Below are positions 18,739-26,606 of a stretch of 54,800 bases of DNA, piece by piece (the first letter of the stretch is position 1; every line of letters begins with the position of its first letter). A program made the position numbers and the translations under genes. The stretch is from contig CADABQ010000028.1 of the NCBI GenBank assembly GCA_902786205.1, positions 1 to 54,800 of the forward strand, written 5' to 3'. The notes under the pieces were generated by a model. The model saw only the letters and a list, made by a program, of their open reading frames with translations, searched no databases and was not told the DNA's origin. Origin of the DNA: an uncultured Lachnospiraceae bacterium. Its GTDB lineage: Bacteria > Bacillota > Clostridia > Lachnospirales > Lachnospiraceae.

Positions 18739-19695
18739 TTATTGAATATATTGTGCCATTACATATCCACTTAACATTACATTTTCATATTGAAATACAA
18801 CATAATACCAGTTTACTTGATCATTTGTTAAGCTTCCAAATATATAAACCTGTGTACCTTTTTTTAATTGTATCGTCTTTCCGTTTATTTGTGTACGTTC
18901 CTGATCCATTCCGGGTAATTGACGCACATTTAATAACTCTGCTGTAACCTTTCCAGCCTTTATTGTTACGGCTCCGGAAGTTGAAACATCTGGTGTAGAA
19001 ACAACACCACTGATTGGTTTTGTACTTGGTGCAACACTAGGTGTAGCAGATGGCTTAGGCGATGGTGTCGCTACAACTTTTTTTTCAGCCTTAAAAGAAA
19101 CTTGATTTGCCAATACATATCCACTTAACGTATCTTCTTTATAAGTAAATGATACCTTAAACCATTTCTTTCCATTGGCATTTGCTTCTTTTTTTACTGT
19201 TACATTTTTTCCATCTGCTATTTTTATTTTTGTTTTATTATACATCAGATAGTCATCACTAACTCCCGGTGTATTTCGAACATTTACTTTTGTTCTAGAA
19301 TTGATGGTTCCCTTTACTGGATTCGCAAAAGTCAAGGCAACGTAATCACTATGTACATATCCCTGCAAATTTTCTTTTTCGTATTTGAACGTAACATAGT
19401 ACCAAACGACACCCTTTACAAGTTTCTGCTTTGTAATAGTTATTTTCTTATTTTTCTTGATTGTTACATTCTCACCTTTATAAGTAAGCTGTTCCGCTGT
19501 AATACTTGCCTTTGTACGTACACGTAAAGAAGCTGCAGTAACTTTTGCGCTTATTTCCAAGCCATTCACTGTCTTTGTATTTGATGCTGCTTCTACTACA
19601 TTTTTTTGGTTTCCGTTCTTTTCTGAAACAATGCAAGTAATTGTACATACTACCAAAAGCAGCATTGCTATTGCCTTTTTCCCCTGTTTATACAT
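18739..19695 (-). CDS. Secreted protein with three SH3b-like domains
   Basis: The 318-residue protein has an N-terminal signal segment (about residues 8-24) and three bacterial SH3-like repeats. The repeats centre on LRVRTKASITAEQ (about 56), VNVRNTPGVSDDY (about 138) and LNVRQLPGMDQER (about 255), each ending in a WYYV or WFKV strand and GYV. A Pro/Ser/Thr-rich linker (about 205-230) separates the second and third repeats. SH3b domains bind cell-wall peptides, so this is probably a wall-associated adaptor with no catalytic domain of its own. It lies 34 bases after the leuC-type gene and 26 bases before the cohesin-like gene. Confidence 0.82.
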   Translation of the reverse strand: MYKQGKKAIAMLLLVVCTITCIVSEKNGNQKNVVEAASNTKTVNGLEISAKVTAASLRVRTKASITAEQLTYKGENVTIKKNKKITITKQKLVKGVVWYYVTFKYEKENLQGYVHSDYVALTFANPVKGTINSRTKVNVRNTPGVSDDYLMYNKTKIKIADGKNVTVKKEANANGKKWFKVSFTYKEDTLSGYVLANQVSFKAEKKVVATPSPKPSATPSVAPSTKPISGVVSTPDVSTSGAVTIKAGKVTAELLNVRQLPGMDQERTQINGKTIQLKKGTQVYIFGSLTNDQVNWYYVVFQYENVMLSGYVMAQYIQ

Positions 19696-19729
19696 CCTTC
19701 TCAGTCCTTTCTTTCTTCCAAAATACTTT

Positions 19730-20974
19730 TTATTTCGGTTCTACAATTTTTCCTGCCACAGCACAAGTTGCAGCTGTTTTTGGAGATGCGAGATAAATTC
19801 CAACTTTAGAAGTTCCCATTCTTCCCAAAAAGTTTCTATTATTCGTTGCCACAACGGTTTCACCATCGGTCAAAATACCGCCAGTTCTTCCGCAGCAAAG
19901 TCCACAACTTGGATGTGTGATAATCGCTCCCGCCTTGGCTAAAATTGCCATGGTGCCATTTTCCATTGCCTGCTTATAGATTTTTCGACTGGCTGGTGTC
20001 ACGATTAGTTTTACAAATGGTGCCACTTTCTTGTCTTTTAAGACTTCGGCTGCTGCCATCAAATCTTCCAAACGGCCATTTGTACAAGAACCGATAAATA
20101 CCTGGTCAATTTCTTTTCCTACAAGCTGGGATACTGGTTTCACATTATCCACGTTGGATGGACATGCCATAACCGGAACAAAATCCTTTGCATCGTAAAC
20201 AATTTCTCTGCAATATACTGCATCACTGTCACCGATTAAATCTTTTTCCTTATCCGTAAGTTCCATCTCACAATATTCTGCTGTTTTTTCATCCGGGGTA
20301 AATAATGCACACTTTGCACCCGCTTCAATTGCCATATTTGACATAGACATACGGGAAGCAACAGACATATTTTCTACCGTATCACCTGCAAATTCTAATG
20401 CTTTGTATGTTGCACCATCTGCACCTAAATCTCCAATCAATTTCAATATGATGTCCTTTGCCATAACATTTTCTGGTAATGTTCCATTGATTGTCACTTT
20501 AATAGTTTCCGGTACACGTACCCACATAGTTCCTGTTCCCAGAATACTTGCCATCTCGGTGTAACCAATACCAGAAGAAAAGGCACCCACGCATCCATAT
20601 GTAGTTGTATGACTGTCTGTACCAAATACAATATTTCCAGGCTTAACATATCCTGCTTCTGTCATAAGCTGATGACAAATACCATCAGAACGATGAATAT
20701 TCTTCATGCCATATTTTTTTACAAATTCATTTCCTACACGAAAATGTCTCGTATCGTCTACCTGACTGGCTGGTACTAAATGATCATAAATCAATACTAC
20801 CTTGTCTGGGTCCCATAGTTTCTTAAATCCCATCTCCTCAAATTTAGATGCTACAAATGGAATGAAAATATCATGTATCATAACACGATCTACATTTACA
20901 GTAACAATCTCTCCGGGTTTTACTTCTTTACCTACATTATTACGAATAATTTTTTCAATAATTGTTGCTCCCAT
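19730..20974 (-). CDS. Isopropylmalate-dehydratase/homoaconitase-family large subunit, pair 1
   Basis: The 414-residue protein is an aconitase-superfamily large subunit of the short, two-subunit type. The three cysteines for the 4Fe-4S cluster are in FIGSCTNGR and HPSCGLCCG, and the active-site segment FGTDSHTTTYG is present. It forms a heterodimer with the small subunit encoded ten bases upstream. Candidate substrates are 3-isopropylmalate, homoaconitate, citramalate/citraconate or 2,3-dimethylmalate. The sequence differs strongly from the second large subunit just upstream, so the two pairs probably have different substrates. No leuA or leuB is nearby to decide which is leucine biosynthesis. 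Symbol withheld for that reason. Confidence 0.88.
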   Translation of the reverse strand: MGATIIEKIIRNNVGKEVKPGEIVTVNVDRVMIHDIFIPFVASKFEEMGFKKLWDPDKVVLIYDHLVPASQVDDTRHFRVGNEFVKKYGMKNIHRSDGICHQLMTEAGYVKPGNIVFGTDSHTTTYGCVGAFSSGIGYTEMASILGTGTMWVRVPETIKVTINGTLPENVMAKDIILKLIGDLGADGATYKALEFAGDTVENMSVASRMSMSNMAIEAGAKCALFTPDEKTAEYCEMELTDKEKDLIGDSDAVYCREIVYDAKDFVPVMACPSNVDNVKPVSQLVGKEIDQVFIGSCTNGRLEDLMAAAEVLKDKKVAPFVKLIVTPASRKIYKQAMENGTMAILAKAGAIITHPSCGLCCGRTGGILTDGETVVATNNRNFLGRMGTSKVGIYLASPKTAATCAVAGKIVEPK

Positions 20975-20983
20975 AGTAACCTC

Positions 20984-21475
20984 CTAATCCAAACCGTTTA
21001 ATTTACGCATTGCCTTTACAAGACCGCCTGCATTAATAATATCCATTAGGTTGTCAGGAAGGGAAGCAATCGGAAAATTCTGTCCCTTATATTCAATACT
21101 TTCATTGAGTGTTACGGTCACTTCGTCGCCTTCTTTTACCACATCTCTTAATTGCTCATTTTCAATCAAAAGCAATCCATTGTTAATCGAATTGCGGAAG
21201 AAAATTCTCGCAAAAGACTTGGCAATGACACATTTGATTCCCAACGCTTTAATAATCTCTGGTGCCTGCTCACGAGAAGAACCACATCCAAAGTTCTTTC
21301 CTGCTACAATAATGTCTCCTTCTTTGATCTGACCTGCCAATTCAGGACGCAATGGTGAAAATGCGTATGGCGCCATATCATTTACAGTTTCTAATGCCAG
21401 ATACTCTGTTGGAATAATGATATCTGTATCAATATCATCCCCAAGTACCCAAATTTTTCCACTAAATTTATCCAT
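20984..21475 (-). CDS. Isopropylmalate-dehydratase/homoaconitase-family small subunit, pair 1
   Basis: The 163-residue swivel-domain subunit shows the conserved DIDTDIIIPTEYL near the N-terminus and GKNFGCGSSREQAPE and SFARIFFRNSINNG in the core. The substrate-recognition loop after DxxxP reads YLALE, unlike YLLFS in the second small subunit of this window. In two-subunit homologues this loop tunes specificity (YLVY-like for isopropylmalate, YLRT for homoaconitate), so a non-standard substrate is possible here. It sits ten bases before its large-subunit gene. Confidence 0.88.
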   Translation of the reverse strand: MDKFSGKIWVLGDDIDTDIIIPTEYLALETVNDMAPYAFSPLRPELAGQIKEGDIIVAGKNFGCGSSREQAPEIIKALGIKCVIAKSFARIFFRNSINNGLLLIENEQLRDVVKEGDEVTVTLNESIEYKGQNFPIASLPDNLMDIINAGGLVKAMRKLNGLD

Positions 21476-21544
21476 GGTTTTACCTCTTTCTCACGTTATG
21501 TTTATGATTTACAAAAGAATATTACTTCGTCTGTTTCTTTTCTA

Positions 21545-22792
21545 TCAAACCATATCTGCAGTTGCAATCTCACCTTTAATTGCTGAAGCTGTAACCGTTG
21601 CTGCACTTGCTAAGTACACAAAGGAATCTTTATGTCCCGCACGTCCCTTAAAGTTTCTGGTACCTGTACTGATCAGCACTTCATTTTCGCCTATGACACC
21701 CTGACAGCTTCCCCAGCAAACACTACAGTTTGGATTCATAACAATTGCACCTGCATCCATAAAGATCTTTAACAATCCCTCTTCCAATGCCTGTTCATAT
21801 ACAGCGGCACTGGCAGGAACTACCAAGAAACGTACCAATGGATGCACTTTTTTATCTTTAAGGATTTCAGCTCCCACTCTTAAATCCTCAATACGACCAT
21901 TGTTGCAAGAACCTAAAAATGCTTCATCAATATGTGTTCCTACACACTCTTTTGCATCAACCACGCTATCTACAAAATGAGGCTTAGCAACGATTGGCTT
22001 AATCTTTGACAAGTCAATGTCATACACTTTCGCAAATTTTGCATCCGCATCACTTGTAAACTCATGTTTTGGCTTTCTTCCATGTTCTTTTAAGTACGCA
22101 CGGGTTATATCATCCACTTCCATCAATGCCGTCTTTGCACCTGCTTCTACACACAGATTACAAATGGCAATACGCGCACTCATATCTAATGTCTTTAATC
22201 CTTCTCCGCCAAATTCCATTGCCATATAATTTGCACCATTGGCACCAATCTGTCCAATAATCGTAAGGATTAAATCTCTGGCATATACGCCCTCTGGCAA
22301 TTTTCCTGTTAAATTAAAGCGTAATGTTTCCGGAACTAATAACCATGACTTTCCAGTTACCATGGCATATAAATAGTCCGTACATCCAACACCTGTACCA
22401 AAGGCACCTACTGCACCATATGCACAAGTATGGCTGTCTGCACCAAAAATCAATTCTCCAGAGGTTACATGGTTTTCCATCATTACCTGATGACAGACAC
22501 CTGCACCCTCATAAAATGTAATTCCATGCTCTTTTGCAAAATCACGCATCTTTTTATGCGATGCAGCTGTCTTTACACTATCACAAGGAACATTGTGGTC
22601 TACAATCCAAACAAGCTTATTCACGTCTGCAATACGTGGATGCTTTAATTTATAATACATATCAATGGTAAGATGCGTTGTTCCATCATTACTCATCAGA
22701 CGGTCTAATTCTACCGTATGAATATCTCCCGGCTTTACTTCTTCCACACCAGCCGCTGCTGCAATGATCTTTTCTGCTATTGTCATTCCCAT
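21545..22792 (-). CDS. Isopropylmalate-dehydratase/homoaconitase-family large subunit, pair 2
   Basis: The 415-residue aconitase-superfamily large subunit has iron-sulfur cysteines in FLGSCNNGR and NPNCSVCWGSCQG, and FGADSHTCAYGAVGAF in the active site. NCSVCWG replaces the more usual CGxCxG, though both cysteines are kept. The small-subunit gene ends three bases upstream, and together they form the first pair of the operon. Compared with pair 1 it is a clear paralogue but far from identical. The small-subunit loop suggests that this pair is the more likely isopropylmalate isomerase of leucine synthesis, but the evidence is thin. Confidence 0.88.
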   Translation of the reverse strand: MGMTIAEKIIAAAAGVEEVKPGDIHTVELDRLMSNDGTTHLTIDMYYKLKHPRIADVNKLVWIVDHNVPCDSVKTAASHKKMRDFAKEHGITFYEGAGVCHQVMMENHVTSGELIFGADSHTCAYGAVGAFGTGVGCTDYLYAMVTGKSWLLVPETLRFNLTGKLPEGVYARDLILTIIGQIGANGANYMAMEFGGEGLKTLDMSARIAICNLCVEAGAKTALMEVDDITRAYLKEHGRKPKHEFTSDADAKFAKVYDIDLSKIKPIVAKPHFVDSVVDAKECVGTHIDEAFLGSCNNGRIEDLRVGAEILKDKKVHPLVRFLVVPASAAVYEQALEEGLLKIFMDAGAIVMNPNCSVCWGSCQGVIGENEVLISTGTRNFKGRAGHKDSFVYLASAATVTASAIKGEIATADMV

Positions 22793-22795
22793 CTT

Positions 22796-23269
22796 TTAAT
22801 CCTCCTTATTTAATGATGCAATCAGACCACCCTGGTCCAAAATTCCCTGCATATATTCTGGAAGCTTTGTACATTCGTATTCTTTGCCATTTACACGTAC
22901 AACACCTTCCTGCATAGATAATTCCATCTCATCTCCAGGGTTTACATTTTCATGTAAATCTTTGCATACAATAACCGGCAATCCAATATTAATTGCATTT
23001 CTATAGAAAATTCTAGCAAAAGACTTTGCAATCACAGCTTTTACACCTAATGCTTTTAGTACACTTGGAGCCTGCTCTCTGGAAGAACCGCATCCAAAGT
23101 TTTCAGATGCTACAACATAATCTCCCGGCTTTACTTTGCTTGCAAATTCTGGGTCTAATGACTCAAATGTATATGCCTTCATCTCATCAATTGTAGAAAA
23201 CAAAAGATACTGCGATGCGATAATCTGATCCGTATCCACATCCTGCTGGAACTTAAAAACCTTACCCAT
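22796..23269 (-). CDS. Isopropylmalate-dehydratase/homoaconitase-family small subunit, pair 2
   Basis: The 157-residue small subunit has DVDTDQIIASQYLLFS at the N-terminus, then SENFGCGSSREQAPS and SFARIFYRNAINIG. The YLLF loop resembles the YLVY/YLVF type found in isopropylmalate isomerases. It is the first gene of the four-gene operon, behind a recognisable promoter at 23322-23351 and a GGAGG ribosome-binding site. It precedes its large subunit with almost no gap. Confidence 0.88.
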   Translation of the reverse strand: MGKVFKFQQDVDTDQIIASQYLLFSTIDEMKAYTFESLDPEFASKVKPGDYVVASENFGCGSSREQAPSVLKALGVKAVIAKSFARIFYRNAINIGLPVIVCKDLHENVNPGDEMELSMQEGVVRVNGKEYECTKLPEYMQGILDQGGLIASLNKED

Positions 23270-23321
23270 TTCTCTTCCTCCAAACTAATTCATAAATCTT
23301 TATCTACAAAACTCAACATTT

Positions 23322-23351
23322 ATTTTACCATACTTAAAGACTGCTTTTCAA
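23322..23351 (-). promoter_or_regulatory. Sigma-A promoter of the tandem dehydratase operon
   Basis: On the minus strand TTGAAA, an 18-base spacer and TAAAAT lie 53-82 bases upstream of the first start codon. No T-box or other leader structure fits in the short 5' region. Confidence 0.6.
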
Positions 23352-23359
23352 TAGGCAAA

Positions 23360-23397
23360 GAAAGCAGAAAGAGACTACTGCATCCCCCTCTGCTTTC
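23360..23397 (-). terminator. Probable terminator after purD
   Basis: GAAAGCAGA and TCTGCTTTC form a nine-base stem with a 20-base loop, followed on the minus strand by TTTG. The T-run is short, so it may be leaky. Confidence 0.55.
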
Positions 23398-23432
23398 CTT
23401 TATTTACACAAGTAATCATTCAAGATTTCTAC

Positions 23433-24704
23433 CTATGCCTCATCAATTGCTTTACCAATATCATTTCTCATATATTTATTTTCAAAAGAAATCCACTCAG
23501 TTGCCTTATAAGCATTTGCTCTGGCTTCTTTGAGGTTTGCACCCTTTGCTGTTACACCAAGTACACGTCCTCCATTTGTAACAATTCCTTCTGCTGTTCT
23601 TTTTGTTCCAGCATGGAATACATAGTATCCTTCTTTATCCTTAAAGGTATCTAAACCAGAAATAAGTTTTCCTTTTTCATATTTTTCAGGATATCCGTCG
23701 GATGCAAGTACCACGCAAACTGCCGCATTATCTTCAAACTGTAAATCAATCTGATCTAATTTTCCATCAATACAAGCTTCCATTACTTCAATAATATCAT
23801 TCTTCATACGAGGAAGTACCACCTGTGCTTCTGGATCACCAAAACGGGCATTGTATTCTAATACTTTTGGTCCCTTTTCTGTAAGCATCAAACCAAAGAA
23901 CATAATACCTGTAAAGTCTCTTCCTTCTGCCTTCATAGCATCCATCGATGCCTGATAAATATATTTATGGCAGAATGCATCCACTTCATCTGTATAGAAC
24001 GGACTTGGTGAGAAAGTTCCCATACCACCTGTATTTAATCCCTTGTCGCCATCTTTGGCTCTCTTATGATCCTGTGCGCTTGTCATTGGAGCAATGTGTG
24101 TACCATCACAATAGCAAAGTACAGATACTTCTCTACCTGTCATAAATTCCTCAATTACAATCTTATCTCCCGCAGAACCAAACTGCTTATCCAGCATCAA
24201 TGTCTTAACGCCTTCTTTTGCTTCTTCTTTTGTATTGCAGATCAATACACCCTTTCCTAAAGCAAGACCATCTGCCTTTAACACGATTGGATATTCACTT
24301 GTTTCCAAATATGCAAGTGCATCTTCGGATGAAGTAAATGTCTCATATGCAGCAGTTGGGATGTTGTATTTCTTCATCAAATCTTTTGAAAATGCCTTAG
24401 AACCTTCCAGAATAGCAGCATTCTTTCTAGGTCCAAATACACGAAGACCTCTCTCTTCGAATACATCTACCACGCCCGCTACCAATGGATCATCCATACC
24501 AATAATAGTAAGGTCAATTGCCTTTTCCTGGGCGAAATCAGCCAATTTCTCAAGTTCCATTGCGCCAATATCTACACATTCTGCTAATTCTGCGATACCA
24601 GCATTTCCAGGTGCACAATAAATCTTGTCTACCTTACTGCTCTTTGCCACGCTCGCTGCAATCGCATGTTCTCTTCCGCCGCTTCCTACGATTAAAACTT
24701 TCAT
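23433..24704 (-). CDS. purD: Phosphoribosylamine-glycine ligase (GAR synthetase)
   Basis: The 423-residue protein has normal PurD length and order: N-domain VLIVGSGGREHAIA, ATP-grasp core with VLKADGLALGKGV and the cluster NTGGMGTFSPSPF, then FFGLMLTEKGPKVLEYNARFGDPEAQV, which carries metal ligands. It joins glycine to 5-phosphoribosylamine using ATP, the second step of de novo purine synthesis. It is the last gene of purM-purN-purD, 15 bases after purN. Confidence 0.97.
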   Translation of the reverse strand: MKVLIVGSGGREHAIAASVAKSSKVDKIYCAPGNAGIAELAECVDIGAMELEKLADFAQEKAIDLTIIGMDDPLVAGVVDVFEERGLRVFGPRKNAAILEGSKAFSKDLMKKYNIPTAAYETFTSSEDALAYLETSEYPIVLKADGLALGKGVLICNTKEEAKEGVKTLMLDKQFGSAGDKIVIEEFMTGREVSVLCYCDGTHIAPMTSAQDHKRAKDGDKGLNTGGMGTFSPSPFYTDEVDAFCHKYIYQASMDAMKAEGRDFTGIMFFGLMLTEKGPKVLEYNARFGDPEAQVVLPRMKNDIIEVMEACIDGKLDQIDLQFEDNAAVCVVLASDGYPEKYEKGKLISGLDTFKDKEGYYVFHAGTKRTAEGIVTNGGRVLGVTAKGANLKEARANAYKATEWISFENKYMRNDIGKAIDEA

Positions 24705-24719
24705 CTTTTTTCTCCTTTT

Positions 24720-25343
24720 CTACTTTCTATGTACTAAATTATCTATAACCTCGATTTTTTCATTTGCAATTAAGTTGATGGCTTCTGGTAAAATATTCCA
24801 TTCTGCTTCTTCCATCACACGCTTTTGCAAAATTTCCGGAGTATCTCCCTCTTGCACATACACTGCCTTCTGCAAGATAATCGGTCCGGTATCTGTACCA
24901 TCATCTACAAAATGTACCGTAGCTCCTGTGACTTTCACACCTCTTGCTAACACTGCCTCATGCACATGCAATCCATAAAATCCGTCTCCACAAAAAGATG
25001 GAATCAAGGATGGATGGATATTGATAATACGGTTTTTAAATGCAGCTACTACATTTTTCGGAATAATCACTAAATATCCAGCAAGAACAACTAAATCAAT
25101 ATCATGCTGTTGCAATGCTTCTAACAATGCTTGGTTAAATGCTTCTCTGCTATCATAACTTTTTGGAGAAATGCACTCTCCTTTGATGCCATGTTTTTTG
25201 GCACGCTCCAACGCATATGCATCCTGCTTGTTACTGATTACCACTTCTATCTTCGCATTTTGAATGGCTCCATCTTCTATTTTGTCAATAATGGCCTGTA
25301 AATTTGTTCCACCACCGGAAACTAATACCGCTACCTTTAACAT
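24720..25343 (-). CDS. purN: Phosphoribosylglycinamide formyltransferase (GAR transformylase)
   Basis: The 207-residue folate-dependent enzyme starts MLKVAVLVSGGGTNLQAI. It has the active-site Asn-His-Asp arrangement in RIINIHPSLIPSF and VHFVDDGTDTGPII. It adds a formyl group from 10-formyltetrahydrofolate to GAR. It is the middle gene of the purM-purN-purD operon. The 114-base gap from purM contains a 13-bp hairpin (25373-25417), and the strong AGGAGG site lies just after it. Confidence 0.97.
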   Translation of the reverse strand: MLKVAVLVSGGGTNLQAIIDKIEDGAIQNAKIEVVISNKQDAYALERAKKHGIKGECISPKSYDSREAFNQALLEALQQHDIDLVVLAGYLVIIPKNVVAAFKNRIINIHPSLIPSFCGDGFYGLHVHEAVLARGVKVTGATVHFVDDGTDTGPIILQKAVYVQEGDTPEILQKRVMEEAEWNILPEAINLIANEKIEVIDNLVHRK

Positions 25344-25372
25344 AAAGACCTCCTGTTCTCTTAGCAGAAGAA

Positions 25373-25417
25373 GGTGTCACAAAACCATCTCTTCTCATTT
25401 GATTGTTTTACGACACC
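25373..25417 (-). other. Stable hairpin between purM and purN
   Basis: On the minus strand GGTGTCGTAAAAC pairs with GTTTTGTGACACC (13 pairs, two G-U) around a 19-base loop. No T-run follows, so it is more likely a processing or stability element, or part of a translational control, than a terminator. Confidence 0.55.
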
Positions 25418-25457
25418 CTCTCTATCTATCTCTATAAAGTACCTTCTGTACTTCTTT

Positions 25458-26483
25458 TTATACTAATGTAACACCCTTATCGCCAGCTTTGATTTCTCCG
25501 ACTACATAGCCAGTCTCTCCAGCGGCCTTGATCAATGTCAATGTCTTATCTACATCGGCAGGATCTACTGCGATCATCATACCAATACCCATGTTATATG
25601 TATTGTACATCATCTCTTCTTCGATATTTCCATCTTTTTGTAACATACCAAAGATTGGAGGAATATCATAACTTCCCTTATTTACTACAGCGTGCATACC
25701 TTCTGGTAACATTCTTGGAATATTTTCATAGAAACCACCACCTGTAATATGGCTACAAGCCTTAACAGTTACGCCGCCTGCTTTAATTTCTTTTAATGCC
25801 TTTACATAAATCTTTGTTGGTGTAAGTAATGCTTCTCCAAGTGTTCCACCTAATGATTCGAATGGTAAATTCAAATACTGTGACTTAATAGTAAACACCT
25901 TACGAACCAAAGAATATCCATTACTATGGATACCAGAAGAGGCAATACCGATCAATACGTCTCCTTCTTTTACATCCTTACCTGTAATCAAATCTTTCTG
26001 ATCAACAACACCTACAGCGAAACCTGCCAAATCATATTCATCAATCGGATAGAAACCTGGCATCTCTGCAGTCTCTCCACCAATCAGAGCTGCTCCAGAT
26101 TGGATACAACCTTCTGCAACACCACTTACAATAGTAGCAATCTTTTCTGGTTCATTCTTTCCACATGCAATGTAGTCCAAGAAAAATAATGGCTCTCCAC
26201 CTGCACATGCAATATCATTTACACACATAGCAACACAGTCAATACCAATGGTATCATGTTTGTCCATCTCGAATGCAATTTTAAGCTTTGTACCAACACC
26301 ATCTGTTCCTGACACTAAAGTAGGATGTTCCATATTTTTAAATGCATCCATAGAAAATGCACCGGAAAATCCTCCAAGATTTGTCATAACCTCTTTACGC
26401 ATTGTCTGCTGTACATGTTTTTTCATCAACTCCACTGATTTATAACCAGCTTCAATGTCCACGCCTGCTTTCTTGTAATCCAT
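25458..26483 (-). CDS. purM: Phosphoribosylformylglycinamidine cyclo-ligase (AIR synthetase)
   Basis: The 341-residue protein is full length. Its N-terminus is [20 protein letters not shown], then [38 protein letters not shown] and [11 protein letters not shown], all PurM signatures for ATP and FGAM binding. It closes the imidazole ring to give AIR. It is the first gene of the purMND unit, with its own promoter at about 26571 and AGGAGG before the start. Confidence 0.97.
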   Translation of the reverse strand: MDYKKAGVDIEAGYKSVELMKKHVQQTMRKEVMTNLGGFSGAFSMDAFKNMEHPTLVSGTDGVGTKLKIAFEMDKHDTIGIDCVAMCVNDIACAGGEPLFFLDYIACGKNEPEKIATIVSGVAEGCIQSGAALIGGETAEMPGFYPIDEYDLAGFAVGVVDQKDLITGKDVKEGDVLIGIASSGIHSNGYSLVRKVFTIKSQYLNLPFESLGGTLGEALLTPTKIYVKALKEIKAGGVTVKACSHITGGGFYENIPRMLPEGMHAVVNKGSYDIPPIFGMLQKDGNIEEEMMYNTYNMGIGMMIAVDPADVDKTLTLIKAAGETGYVVGEIKAGDKGVTLV

Positions 26484-26570
26484 CTTTTATCCTCCTAATC
26501 AAATCACGCCGAATGACCTGCATTCTGACAGGTGTTCTATTTCTTACTGTTCCCTAAACAGATACACTCT

Positions 26571-26599
26571 ATTATAGCATAGCTTTCCTAATAAAGAAA
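26571..26599 (-). promoter_or_regulatory. Promoter of purMND (extended -10 type)
   Basis: TGCTATAAT on the minus strand (TATAAT at 26576-26571) gives a good extended -10. The -35 at 17 bases (TTTCTT) is poor. The 85-base leader has a small ACCTG/CAGGT hairpin but no recognisable purine riboswitch. Confidence 0.5.
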
Positions 26600-26606
26600 G
26601 TGTTTT

